A stretch of 17,518 nt of DNA from the NCBI GenBank assembly GCA_964611035.1, contig CAZSWT010000061.1, forward strand, positions 1-17,518. Direction: 5' to 3'. Positions within the stretch are counted from its first letter, which is position 1. Each line of letters begins with the position of its first letter. The position numbers and the translations under genes are program-made. This document shows, piece by piece, positions 1-8,869 of this stretch. The notes beneath the pieces were generated by a model, which was not told where the DNA came from, ran no database searches, and saw only the letters and a program-made list of their open reading frames with translations. This DNA comes from B33-G16 sp964611035. Its GTDB lineage: Bacteria > Desulfobacterota > DSM-4660 > Desulfatiglandales > B25-G16.

Positions 1-1623
1 TTTCGCTATCTTTTTTTCAAATTCACTCACTGCCTGGCTAACCGATCCCTCAGAATAAAAAGGTTCAGACATTAAACTTACTCTAAGCTGTTCTTTTGCT
101 ACAGGGCTATCAAGAAATTCCTCAATCCTATCCAGGTTTCCTTCAGAGGGAAATTTTTCCATTATCACCTTGATAATTGCAATGATCTCTGGATCAGACA
201 CAATCAATTCCCATTCCTGATCCCTGAAGGTATCAATCTTTTCTGGGTAATGGAGTAAAAGGTTGAAAAATTGTAAATCAGAGCCGTATTTTCTTGGATC
301 TTGAGTCTCAGAAAATCTGCTTTTAAGCTGAGAGGCGTTGGAATGATGCCTTAATTCCTCCCAGACAATAGCCTCATTTATACCTGACTTTTCTGCAAAC
401 CTATGCACATATAAAAACCTGGTAGCTCCCTGTCCTAAGTCCATAAATACAGGCAAAACCTCACTCAATGCCTTAATCTGTTCATCAACCCCATGACCCA
501 TATTTGCCAATGTCTGGTCCAGATAAAAATCAAAAATAGGTGCTGCTCTCTTCAAAAGTTTTTTAAAGGCATCTGAACCATGTTTATTTACAAAGCTATC
601 CGGATCTTCACCTTCAGGAAGGACAACAACCTTTGCGGAAATTCCTTCATTTAAAAATAAGGGGAAACTTTTTAAGGCAGCCTCTCTTCCCGCATCATCA
701 GGGTCAAACAAAACGACAACATTTTTTGTATATCCTTTTAATCTTCGTATCTGATCGCTTGTAAGCGCAGTCCCCAATGAAGCAACTACATTTGAAATGC
801 CATGCTGTCTAAGAACCAGCATATCCATATACCCTTCTACAATTATTGCCAGATCCCTTTTCCTGATATCCTCAAATGCAGAATCAAGACCATATAAGTA
901 ATATCCTTTATGGTATATCGGTGTCTCAGGTGTATTAATATACTTAGGCAGGGAATCATCTAAAATTCTGCCGCCAAAACCGATACTATGCTGATTAAGA
1001 TCAAAGATAGAAAACATTATCCTGCCCCTGAAACGATCATAATATTCTTTATTGTTTTTAGGTACAAGAAGACCGGCTTTTGCTGCTCTATCCAGCGAAC
1101 AATTTTTCGATTTTAGGTAATTGAGCAGTCCGTCCCATCTTTTCACTGCATATCCGAGTCTAAACTGTGAAATCGTTTCTTGAGATATATGGCGCCTGGA
1201 AAAATAATCCCTGCCTGGTTTTCCATCAGTAGACTTTAAAAGAATATCATGAAAATACCTTCCTGCCAGGTCATTTATCTTAAATAATTCTTCCTTTAAT
1301 TCAGCCTTTTTTCTATCAGCGTATAAATCCCTTTTCTGAGGTAATGGAATATTATAACGCTCGGCCAGATCTTTTAGAGACTGGAGAAAATCAAGGTTGT
1401 GATACTCCATCCAAAAGGTAAAAACATCACCTCCCCTGCCACACCCAAAACAATGATATATCTGTTTGCTTTGGTTAACCGTAAATGAAGGTGATCTTTC
1501 AGAATGAAATGGACAAAGGCCAATATAGTTCTGCCCCCTCTTTTTAAGCTCCACATACTGCCCGATCACCTCAACAATATCTGCAGCCTTTTTTACCTCT
1601 TCTTTTGCCTCTGATGAGTCCAT
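1..1623 (-). CDS. dnaG: DNA primase DnaG (C-terminal end beyond window)
   Basis: DnaG makes the RNA primers for replication at the fork together with the DnaB helicase. I read 541 codons open from ATG 1623 to the window edge, so the helicase-binding C-terminus is missing. The N-terminal CHCC zinc finger is complete (C37, H40, C58, C61, in LCPFH and HCFGCG). The TOPRIM catalytic core follows with EGYMDM near residue 263 and the metal-binding DPDDAGREA near residue 305. The start is forced: a TAA lies in frame two codons upstream. No good Shine-Dalgarno is visible. It is the last gene of the visible mutS2-dnaG pair, 89 bp after mutS2. In many bacteria dnaG is followed by rpoD, but that would lie outside the window. 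Identification is very secure. Confidence 0.97.
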   Translation of the reverse strand, partial: MDSSEAKEEVKKAADIVEVIGQYVELKKRGQNYIGLCPFHSERSPSFTVNQSKQIYHCFGCGRGGDVFTFWMEYHNLDFLQSLKDLAERYNIPLPQKRDLYADRKKAELKEELFKINDLAGRYFHDILLKSTDGKPGRDYFSRRHISQETISQFRLGYAVKRWDGLLNYLKSKNCSLDRAAKAGLLVPKNNKEYYDRFRGRIMFSIFDLNQHSIGFGGRILDDSLPKYINTPETPIYHKGYYLYGLDSAFEDIRKRDLAIIVEGYMDMLVLRQHGISNVVASLGTALTSDQIRRLKGYTKNVVVLFDPDDAGREAALKSFPLFLNEGISAKVVVLPEGEDPDSFVNKHGSDAFKKLLKRAAPIFDFYLDQTLANMGHGVDEQIKALSEVLPVFMDLGQGATRFLYVHRFAEKSGINEAIVWEELRHHSNASQLKSRFSETQDPRKYGSDLQFFNLLLHYPEKIDTFRDQEWELIVSDPEIIAIIKVIMEKFPSEGNLDRIEEFLDSPVAKEQLRVSLMSEPFYSEGSVSQAVSEFEKKIAK

Positions 1624-1712
1624 AAGTTAAGTGCCTAAAGTGACATAATTTACTTAAAGTGTTATTTGAAATTATTTGCGTAATTATTTTATTTAATTAA
1701 AACTTAGCTCAC
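1624..1712. repeat. AT-rich mutS2-dnaG spacer with repeat-like ends
   Basis: This 89-bp spacer holds no gene. The end next to dnaG carries loosely repeated units (TTAAGTG, CTAAAGTG, CTTAAAGTG on the plus strand). The end next to mutS2 carries AAACTTAGCTCACTTA, which is an imperfect inverted match to the first. It may be a small decayed repeat element, or simply AT-rich leader DNA containing a dnaG promoter. I cannot decide between these. Confidence 0.3.
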
Positions 1713-4094
1713 TTACAGTTCAACCACAGTTATGCCATCATTTCCCCCATCTCTACCTCCAGGGATAAAATCTTTCACATAACAATTTCCCTTTAAATGT
1801 TCTCTAACAGCCTTCTTTAAGGCCCCTGAACCCATGCCATGGATAATCTTTACTTTAGTATATCCATGAACCAGTGCCTGATCTATGATTCTGTCCACAA
1901 GGGGAAGGGCGTCAGCAATAGTGTAGCCAATAAGGTTCAGTTCTTTTTTAGTCATAATTGGACTGGACACAGACCATTGTTTTTCACGTATTGTATCTTT
2001 TTTCTTTTGAGGAGATATACCTGATTCTGGAATTAACTCAGATGAATCAACCGTAAGCTTTACATTGCCTATCATAATCTGGGTCCTTGAGGAGCCTTCA
2101 TCAATACCAACAACCCAGCCTCTCTTTCCAGATTTCTTATGAAAAACTCTCTGACCAATAGTAATGGAAACGGGATTAGTTGTTTTATTTTGGTATGTTA
2201 TTTCAGATATTGCATTCATCAGATCATGTTTTGCATGTGTGTATCGTTGGGTTGCCTCAAACTGACCTTCTGCTCCTTTTTTCTTTAGGTGTTCTATAGC
2301 CTCACCAAAATTTCTTTTTGCCTCTGCTAATAGGCTTTCTGCCTTATGTTCTTTTTTAGTAAGCATCTCATCTAACTGCGCAACTAATTTTTCTCTTTCT
2401 TCCTCTAACCTCTTTTTTGATACCTCATATTGTTCTCTTGCCAGTGTAAGGTCTTCTTTCTCTGCCTTTACCTCTTCGATCATCTTAACAAGATCTTCCA
2501 TTACTGAATCAGACCTTCCTTTTTCCTTGCCCAGATACGTAACAGCCTTGTCAATTATCTCACCTTTTATCCCTAAATCTTGCGCTATCTCGATGGCATG
2601 ACTTACACCTGGCATGCCCGTTAGTAATCGAAAGGTAGGTCGCCCCTTTTCGTAATCAAACTCCACCGATGCATTTTGGGCCTTTTTGTTAATCAGGCCA
2701 TATCTCTTTAATCTTTGATAGTGTGTAGAGATTGCACTCAGGGAACCATTTTGTGAGAAATAGTCTAAAATGGCCATGGCGAGTGATGTGCCCTCATCCG
2801 GATCAGTACCTGTTCCCAACTCATCCAAAATTACCAGAGAATTTTCGTCTGCCTGATCTATAATCTCTTTTAAATGCTCCAAACGGGCAGAAAATGTGCT
2901 TAACCCTGCTGATATATCCTGATCATCTCCAATCTCAGCCAGTATGTTATTAAAAACACTCACAGTACTACCCTCCTTAGCAGGAATATGCATCCCTGAC
3001 TGAGTCATAAGGGTGAGAAGACCAATCGTCTTTAATGCCACAGTCTTTCCACCCCTGTTAGGGCCTGAAATGATAAGAATATTTTTCTTGGAATCTATTT
3101 TAATCTCTATAGGCACTACAGCTTCTAAACTTCCTGCTTTATCCCCTTTGATGGATTCAAGATAAAGAGAAAGAAGTATAGGATTCAGAGCCTCTAAAAA
3201 ATAAATAATCTTATTTGTGCTAATGATAGGGCTTATTCCGTTTATAGCCTTACTAAATTCTGCCCTGGCAAAAAGCCCATCAACCCTTCCCACAATCTCT
3301 AAACAACTCACAAGCTCAGATGAAAAATCAGACACAAAAGCTGTAAGCCTTTTTAGAACCTTTTTTTCCTCCTCCTTTTCCCTATCTGTTAATTCAACTA
3401 AATAGTTATTTTCCTCCACGACTGCCAGTGGCTCTATAAAGCATGTAGAGTGGGTGCTGGAATAACCGTGGACAATTCCCTTAATAAAACCTTTCTTATC
3501 GGTTCTAATAGAAATAACATAGCGACCATCTCTCACAGAAATAATGTTATCATCGCTAGACTCAAGGCTGCTTAAAATATCATTAAGCCTTTTCTCTATT
3601 ACCCTTCTTTGGGTTACCCTCTGGGATCTTAGAGAAGAAAGTAATGGGCTTGCCCGATCTGATATTCCTCCATCTTCAGTTACGGATTTACCAATCTCCT
3701 TTGCGAGGATGTCACATGTTGGAATATCCTTAACCGCATCCCACAAGGAAGGGGATAACTCCCTTGCCCCACGTATCCAATTTTTTACCTGATGAGATAT
3801 CTTTATAAGATTATGAATAGATAAAAGTTCTTTTCCTTCAAGAAAAGTCCCCTTTTTAGAAGCCTTTCGTAACATTGGCCTGAGATCAAACAAGCTCAAT
3901 AAAGGAACAAATCCTTTAGTACACAGGAGTTCTTTCATCTCTGTGACAAGCCTTTGCTCAGACTCAATAGATTCCAGTTCTTGTAATGGCTTAAGTGAAA
4001 GACAATTTGAACGACCTAATGGAGAAGCAGCGTAATGTGATACGATATTGAGTAACCGGTAATATTCGAGTACCCTAAGTGAATTTTCTGTCAT
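1713..4094 (-). CDS. mutS2: MutS2 family protein (ATPase with Smr domain)
   Basis: MutS2 proteins are MutS paralogues without the mismatch-recognition domain. They act in control of recombination and, in some Firmicutes, in rescue of collided ribosomes. The 793 residues match the usual length. Visible parts: a MutS-type core/clamp region, Walker A GPNRGGKT near residue 343, Walker B VILDELGTGTDPDEG near 420, a long charged coiled coil around 520-625, a small basic linker domain, and a C-terminal Smr domain from about 715 with IIHGMGSGALKKAVREHL. The Smr motif usually written LDLRG reads LNLIG here, so the Asp and Arg are both missing (see findings). ATG 4094 lacks a clear Shine-Dalgarno. A 7-bp inverted repeat (ATAAGCC-TTT-GGCTTAT, 4104-4120) sits just upstream. 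It lies downstream of the YqeY gene and upstream of dnaG. Confidence 0.96.
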   Translation of the reverse strand: MTENSLRVLEYYRLLNIVSHYAASPLGRSNCLSLKPLQELESIESEQRLVTEMKELLCTKGFVPLLSLFDLRPMLRKASKKGTFLEGKELLSIHNLIKISHQVKNWIRGARELSPSLWDAVKDIPTCDILAKEIGKSVTEDGGISDRASPLLSSLRSQRVTQRRVIEKRLNDILSSLESSDDNIISVRDGRYVISIRTDKKGFIKGIVHGYSSTHSTCFIEPLAVVEENNYLVELTDREKEEEKKVLKRLTAFVSDFSSELVSCLEIVGRVDGLFARAEFSKAINGISPIISTNKIIYFLEALNPILLSLYLESIKGDKAGSLEAVVPIEIKIDSKKNILIISGPNRGGKTVALKTIGLLTLMTQSGMHIPAKEGSTVSVFNNILAEIGDDQDISAGLSTFSARLEHLKEIIDQADENSLVILDELGTGTDPDEGTSLAMAILDYFSQNGSLSAISTHYQRLKRYGLINKKAQNASVEFDYEKGRPTFRLLTGMPGVSHAIEIAQDLGIKGEIIDKAVTYLGKEKGRSDSVMEDLVKMIEEVKAEKEDLTLAREQYEVSKKRLEEEREKLVAQLDEMLTKKEHKAESLLAEAKRNFGEAIEHLKKKGAEGQFEATQRYTHAKHDLMNAISEITYQNKTTNPVSITIGQRVFHKKSGKRGWVVGIDEGSSRTQIMIGNVKLTVDSSELIPESGISPQKKKDTIREKQWSVSSPIMTKKELNLIGYTIADALPLVDRIIDQALVHGYTKVKIIHGMGSGALKKAVREHLKGNCYVKDFIPGGRDGGNDGITVVEL

Positions 4095-4152
4095 GGGGGT
4101 TTTATAAGCCTTTGGCTTATTAAAAGGACTAAATTTTTTCTCGTATAAATTC

Positions 4153-4356
4153 AGCCACCAAGTCCCTGGCCCAGACCTGGGATGCAGTGACTTATTTTTA
4201 TAGCACCGCCTCTTTAAGATTAAAGGATTAATAGATTATTACAATCATATCGCACCAGGGCGGGCTCAAAGGCACGAAGAAATAATTTTGTCTCTTATTA
4301 AAAATGATATTTAAAGAATTATATAATAATCTTGGTGGCTTGGTGTCTTTGTGGCT
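4153..4356. repeat. Gene-less repeat element with imperfect inverted ends
   Basis: The 279-bp spacer between mutS2 and the YqeY gene holds no credible gene. It contains a 204-bp segment that begins AGCCACCAAGTCCC. On the opposite strand its far end begins AGCCACAAAGACAC, matching at 11 of 14 positions, including a perfect inverted pair GCCACCAAG (4154-4162) and CTTGGTGGC (4331-4339). The right end is a run of degenerate 8-bp units (CTTGGTGG, CTTGGTGT, CTTTGTGG). No target duplication is visible. It resembles a MITE-like or decayed element. I infer this from structure only. Confidence 0.45.
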
Positions 4357-4373
4357 TAACTATTACGATTTCT

Positions 4374-4817
4374 CTAACTCAATAATTCTCGAGCTATCCT
4401 GTTAACTTCACGGCCATCAGCCCTGCCAGCCATTTTTGCCATAGCTGATTTCATAACACTTCCTAAATCTTTTGGGCCACTGGCCGAAATTTCCTCAATC
4501 ACCTGAGTTACTATCTCTTTGATATCTTCAGTTGATAACTGGGGCGGCAAATATTCGGATAATATTTTTATCTCCGCCTCCTCTTTCTCTACGAGATCTT
4601 GGCGGGAACCCTGGCCAAATTTCTCTATTGCCTCCTTGCCTTTTTTTATCTCTGATGATATTACCCCCATAATCTGTTCATCGGTGAGTTCCTGACGTAA
4701 TGCAACCTGCTTATTTTTGATCGCAGACTTTAGCCCCCTTAATACAGAAAGTTTTTGCTTATCTTGCTCTTTAAGCGCATTTTTTAAATCAATAATAATA
4801 TCATCATATAAGCTCAT
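4374..4817 (-). CDS. GatB/YqeY domain-containing protein
   Basis: This 147-residue protein is a stand-alone version of the tRNA-binding tail domain of the GatB amidotransferase subunit. It is usually encoded next to rpsU, dnaG or mutS2, and its precise role is unsettled. Family features visible are the N-terminal SVLRGLKSAIKN segment, the LTDEQIMGVISSEIKKGKEAIE stretch split by acidic positions, EIKILSEYLPPQL in the middle, and the closing GSVMKSAMAKMAGRADG block near residues 117-134. The length is normal for the family. ATG 4817 has a good AAAGGA Shine-Dalgarno about 8 bases upstream. It sits between hisA (76 bp upstream) and mutS2, fitting the common YqeY-mutS2-dnaG arrangement. Confidence 0.93.
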   Translation of the reverse strand: MSLYDDIIIDLKNALKEQDKQKLSVLRGLKSAIKNKQVALRQELTDEQIMGVISSEIKKGKEAIEKFGQGSRQDLVEKEEAEIKILSEYLPPQLSTEDIKEIVTQVIEEISASGPKDLGSVMKSAMAKMAGRADGREVNRIARELLS

Positions 4818-4893
4818 TCAGATATTCCTTTTGAGGTTAACTATTAAATGTAAAGCTATATATTAAAATGTCAATAAAAATAACGCAAATTCT

Positions 4894-5628
4894 TTAATAC
4901 CTTCCTTTATCAATCATATCAATAGCTTCTTTTAATTTAATCGATCCATCATAAAGTGCCCTTCCTGTTATTATTCCGCTTACTCCATCATTCTCTAATG
5001 ACAATAAATCCTCTATATCTTTCATTGATGATATTCCACCTGCTGCGATAACTCCTACATTTACACCTTTTGCAAATTCTCTTATGCCATCTATGTTAGG
5101 ACCGTTTCTCATTCCATCCCTTTGTATATCCGTATAAATAAAGGCTGCAATTCCCATGTCCTCAAACTTTTTTGCCAGATCAATTGCAGTAATACTGGTA
5201 GGCTCTGTCCAACCTTCAACAGATACATAGTTATTCCTTGCATCAATAGATACAATAATTTTACCAGGATACCTCTTACATGCCATCGCTACCAAGGGTG
5301 AGTTTTTATAGGCAATTGTGCCGATAATAATTTGGCCAATACCCAGATCAATATACTCCTCTATGGTATCTAAATCTCGAATCCCACCACCTAATTCCAC
5401 CGGCACTGAGACTGTATCGAGTATTTTTTTTATGTCTTTTTTATTGAAAGGTTTCCCATACAGAGCCCCATCCAGATCAACAATATGTAATCTCCTTGCG
5501 CCTTTCCTTTCCCATTGAAGGGCAATCTCTTCCGGATGATCAGAAAATATGGTCTCCTTATTCATCAAACCCTGCTCTAATCGTACACATTTACCGCCCT
5601 TAATATCTACTGCTGGAATAATGAGCAT
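4894..5628 (-). CDS. hisA: HisA, phosphoribosylformimino-AICAR ribotide isomerase
   Basis: HisA catalyses the Amadori rearrangement of ProFAR to PRFAR, the fourth step of histidine synthesis, in the cytosol. The 244 residues form one (beta/alpha)8 barrel. The catalytic Asp pair is present: D8 in IPAVDIKGG and D129 in IVSIDARNN. The phosphate-binding segments GGGIR (80-84) and AAGGISS, and the TDIQRDGM loop, are also present. Nothing suggests the dual-substrate PriA form, but I cannot exclude it. No other his gene is seen in the window, so hisA is detached from a histidine operon. It begins 17 bp after the GT39 stop, with purine-rich sequence in the gap, so the two are probably cotranscribed. 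Confidence 0.97.
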   Translation of the reverse strand: MLIIPAVDIKGGKCVRLEQGLMNKETIFSDHPEEIALQWERKGARRLHIVDLDGALYGKPFNKKDIKKILDTVSVPVELGGGIRDLDTIEEYIDLGIGQIIIGTIAYKNSPLVAMACKRYPGKIIVSIDARNNYVSVEGWTEPTSITAIDLAKKFEDMGIAAFIYTDIQRDGMRNGPNIDGIREFAKGVNVGVIAAGGISSMKDIEDLLSLENDGVSGIITGRALYDGSIKLKEAIDMIDKGRY

Positions 5629-5645
5629 TTACATCCATCCCTTCC

Positions 5646-7190
5646 TTATATCACCTTAAAAAGAATTAGCTTCCCTGTGTCTGGGTGGCTCCAGGTTCCC
5701 ACCCTGATGAAATCTTTTGAGCCCTGAGCGCTCATGGATTCAAGGCTTCCCTTGGGCCAATGCCTCTCATCCCAGAGAACGTATTGTATTCCCCTGCCCT
5801 TCAGTTTCCCCACGAATGTATCATAACCACTATTAAGGCTATCAACGAGGTCATAGTTTCTCTCAGGACAGGGAGCGCCTCTGTAGCCGAGATTGGCATA
5901 AAAGGAAATCCATCTGATGAGGGGTAAAGAGGTCGACACCTTTATCTCTTGCGCATTCCCTTCCCTCTCGGCAATGAATTCCCCGATCTCCTTGAACACG
6001 AGCTTATCGGTTTCCCTTGGGTTCAGGCTTTTTGGCAGTGCAAAGGCCAACATCAGCAAACATACGATAGTAATGGCAACATATTCTCTCAATTTAAACT
6101 TTGATTGGAGGAAACCAATCGTTCTCTCAAGCCCAAATCCAACAAGGATGAACGAGGGCAAGATAAACAGCGCGAACACTCGGTTAAACATCATCCAGAC
6201 CTGGAGCAATGTGAAATAGAGCAGGATCAAAGCCGATGCAGAGAGAACAACGAGGTAGAGTATGCGCTGATCTTGCTTTATCTTCGCCCAGATTCCCGCC
6301 AAACCGATCATAACTAACAGAAAAAACGGATAAAAATATGCAGTGATAGCATATTTTACAATAGTGCCGAGCGCAACGAGCCATACCATGTTCCGTGTCT
6401 TGTGGAAAAAATTATGCACGGTGCTGCCCGGCAGTTGATTCATCAATTCTGATAATTCTGCCCGTAAATTACTATACTGGAAGAGTGGGGCTGATACTCT
6501 AGCCTTGATCATATTGATACGGAACGGATCATCACCAGCTATGTTGAAGATAATCGATACGGCTATGCACAATAGTATGGCCGCCGTGATTGGGATGGCG
6601 AATAATGATAATCTCTCCGCTTTTCGCTCTTCCCTTGAAAAAATGAGGTAGATAAAGGTTACAGCAATGAGAAGAACTGCCTCAATCCTTGCCCAGGCTG
6701 CCATAAGCAGCGAAATGCTGCTTAAGATGAGATAGAGACGGTTTCTCTTGCCAATCTGTGCCGTGAAGAAATAAAGACCAAAGACCAAGAAAAACCAGTA
6801 TACGGGATCTCGCACCACATCCACGCTTTTGTCCACAAATACGGGAATGAGGGCAAATGCAAGACACGCCGAAAAAACAATCTGCTTTCTGAAAAATTCT
6901 CTCAAAAGAAGATAGAGGGGGGCCAACGTGAGCGTGCCAAAGAGAAGCGACACCGACTTCGCCGCAATGACCCAATCCCTTACGACAGCGTATGCGCCCA
7001 CGATAAAGATGGGGTAATTCGATAAATATCCCATTCCACAGCCGAGAATAGAGTCCCACAGGCCATAGTAGATTGCCCTCGCCTGGTGGATGTACAATAC
7101 CCCGTCTTGATTAATAACAGCGGTGAACAGAAATGAAAACAACCTGAGGGCAAAGGCCAAACAGAGAACAAAAATAGCGAACTTACCCAT
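5646..7190 (-). CDS. GT39-type integral membrane glycosyltransferase
   Basis: This is a polytopic membrane protein of about 514 residues. It has some ten hydrophobic segments, then a soluble C-terminal part from about residue 400. The first periplasmic loop has NQDGVLYIHQARAIYYG, in the position where GT39/ArnT/PMT relatives carry their catalytic acidic residue and the aromatic-Ala-Arg pattern. Such enzymes move a sugar from a polyprenyl-phosphate donor to lipid, protein or polysaccharide on the outer face of the inner membrane. Donor and acceptor cannot be told here. ATG 7190 shares its A with the TGA of the preceding VanZ-like frame, so translation is probably coupled. An in-frame GTG at 7193 is the alternative start. 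Sampled lines look richer in G+C than mutS2. The polysaccharide context (Wzz, PglF type) fits. Confidence 0.85.
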   Translation of the reverse strand: MGKFAIFVLCLAFALRLFSFLFTAVINQDGVLYIHQARAIYYGLWDSILGCGMGYLSNYPIFIVGAYAVVRDWVIAAKSVSLLFGTLTLAPLYLLLREFFRKQIVFSACLAFALIPVFVDKSVDVVRDPVYWFFLVFGLYFFTAQIGKRNRLYLILSSISLLMAAWARIEAVLLIAVTFIYLIFSREERKAERLSLFAIPITAAILLCIAVSIIFNIAGDDPFRINMIKARVSAPLFQYSNLRAELSELMNQLPGSTVHNFFHKTRNMVWLVALGTIVKYAITAYFYPFFLLVMIGLAGIWAKIKQDQRILYLVVLSASALILLYFTLLQVWMMFNRVFALFILPSFILVGFGLERTIGFLQSKFKLREYVAITIVCLLMLAFALPKSLNPRETDKLVFKEIGEFIAEREGNAQEIKVSTSLPLIRWISFYANLGYRGAPCPERNYDLVDSLNSGYDTFVGKLKGRGIQYVLWDERHWPKGSLESMSAQGSKDFIRVGTWSHPDTGKLILFKVI

Positions 7191-7850
7191 CACTCGCTTT
7201 TAACCCCCCAGAAAATGGTCAGCCCCAAAAGGCCACATAAGATATTGAACAAGATGTCGTACCAAACAAAATGTCGTAAGGGTAACACCCTCTGGTAAAT
7301 TTCATCTAAAGCACCAAACGCACCGTTAATCGCTGCTGATCTAAAGTAAACCCTGTTAGAGATTTTGGGAAGGGTCTTAAACCTATTCCAAACCCATGAT
7401 TCTCTTTTATACCATCTCTGATCTGAAGAACTGATCCTTCTGACAGGGTAAATGTAGGTATCATTTAGTTTTTCTTTTCCTTGATGCTCCTTAAAGGGCT
7501 GTATTATTAATATGCTCAAAATGGCATATTCCGTTAAATGCGTTAATTCATAAGGGTTTGGAATAATAAGATAGAATAGAATTGCAGAAATTATTATTCT
7601 ACCTATTATGAAAACAAAGGAAGGGAATTTTCTTCTTTTGGAAAAAAGACACCGCCTGCTAAAAATAGCAGGAGTGCCCAGATAAATCCTTCACACCTAA
7701 TACAAAACTAGAAATCAATCCTGCCTGCCACCTGAAAGAAGTATATCGAATCAATAACGGAAGGTATGGTGTTATAAACAGTAGTACCAGAAGATATCCA
7801 TATAACCCTAACCGTATAGGCCAAAAATATTGTGAATTATGACTCAACAA
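7190..7850 (-). pseudogene. VanZ-like membrane protein gene, split across frames
   Basis: The last open frame (109 codons up to 7519, and open further upstream to about 7693) shows VanZ-family features: NPYELTHLTEYAILSIL in the second membrane segment, then GALDEIYQRVLP followed by D and N in YDILFNILCGLLG. The N-terminal membrane stretch lies in a different frame (ATG at 7850, ending in a stop at 7659). A third frame gives a hydrophobic GFIWALLLFLAGGVFF between them. A single protein would need about two frame changes. VanZ-like proteins are small membrane proteins common in exopolysaccharide and glycopeptide-resistance loci; their function is mostly unknown. The final frame overlaps the GT39 start (TGATG). 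Either the gene is decaying or the assembly has indels here. The N-terminal stretch could also belong to a different membrane protein. Confidence 0.6.
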
Positions 7851-7959
7851 GTATTAAATTATAAACTTATTAAAATTTCGAAATATTTAGATTTTATCCT
7901 GGTTTTAGACTTGTAACGGCGGGTATCTGTCTGATCTTTGAAGGGTGTAATTTTGTCTT

Positions 7960-8826
7960 TTAATCCTCCTTTTGACTGTCTTTTAATGAATTTTTTATGT
8001 ATTCGATAAAAAAGGCAAGAAACAAAGATAAAAAAAGCCCCACAACACCAGCCAGTAGAATATTTAATTTTATTTTTGGTTTTACCGGTCTTAACGAGGA
8101 TATTGGATTTTGAATAATTTTTACTGGTCCTTCTTCTTCGTAAGACAGTCTTAATTTTTCCAACCTTTTTTCAGCTTCAAGGAGCAGATGCTCCTGTTGC
8201 AGGAGCGAATCGCTTAATGAACCTCTTAGTAGGATTAATCCACTCAAATCTTTTACCCCAAACCTTTTATTATCTTTTTCTTTATTAATAGCATTATCAA
8301 TCAATTTAATCTGATTAGATATAGCATCGATCCGAGTCTTAAGGTTATTCTTGCTTTCCTTTTCCAATAAAAAAATTTTCTTAACCGTATCAACCTTTTT
8401 TTGATACATCTCAATAATAGCTTTGTTCAAAAACTCAAGAATAGTTTCTCCCATTTTAATATCTGCTACCTCATAGGTAATTCTTATCATATTTGAGCTT
8501 TTTGGGTTAGAGGCCTTAAAAGAGAAATTCGGGAAAGTATATGTTTTTAAGTTTTCTTTTAGTTTGTCTCGTAGCTGGCCATTAAACATACCTCCGTTTA
8601 TATTTGCTGCAATAGTAGAGGGAGAATCTATCACAACAGCTGAGGGAAAATCTATCTTAGCCCTGGTCAACGCAAGAATAGTGGACACTTTATACAGCTT
8701 TTGAAGGTTAAAACTCCAAATACCCACCACAGCAGAACAAAAAATAATACCAATAATAATAAAATACCTATATTTCCACACAATCTTAAGGTAATCGATA
8801 AGTTCTATTGAATCCTCTTCTTCCAT
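7960..8826 (-). CDS. Wzz-type polysaccharide chain-length determinant
   Basis: Wzz/PCP proteins sit in the inner membrane and set the length of O-antigen or exopolysaccharide chains made by Wzy. The typical layout is visible: a short cytoplasmic start with ELIDYLKIVWKYRY, a membrane segment (about 20-40), a long periplasmic part with coiled-coil helices (about 150-235), a proline-rich NPISSLRPVKPK stretch, and a second membrane segment near 255-277. I chose ATG 8826 (288 residues) because AGGAG lies 6 bases upstream. Longer in-frame starts at 8883 and 8958 overlap the dehydratase gene upstream and have no such signal. No C-terminal tyrosine-kinase domain is present, so it is a PCP-1-like form. 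It lies 43 bp after the PglF-like gene. Confidence 0.88.
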   Translation of the reverse strand: MEEEDSIELIDYLKIVWKYRYFIIIGIIFCSAVVGIWSFNLQKLYKVSTILALTRAKIDFPSAVVIDSPSTIAANINGGMFNGQLRDKLKENLKTYTFPNFSFKASNPKSSNMIRITYEVADIKMGETILEFLNKAIIEMYQKKVDTVKKIFLLEKESKNNLKTRIDAISNQIKLIDNAINKEKDNKRFGVKDLSGLILLRGSLSDSLLQQEHLLLEAEKRLEKLRLSYEEEGPVKIIQNPISSLRPVKPKIKLNILLAGVVGLFLSLFLAFFIEYIKNSLKDSQKED

Positions 8827-8869
8827 CTCCTTCTCCTGAACTATGTAATCCTTTTTCCTGTCTAAAATG

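Noticed and set aside
3217..3792. Plus-strand open frames opposite mutS2, and similar ones opposite hisA, GT39 and the dehydratase
   Set aside because: They lie wholly opposite well-recognised genes, have no ribosome-binding sites or family features, and are shadows.
4104..4120. ATAAGCC/GGCTTAT hairpin before mutS2 as a terminator
   Set aside because: The stem is short and AT-rich with no T run on the transcribed strand. It may be only a chance palindrome.
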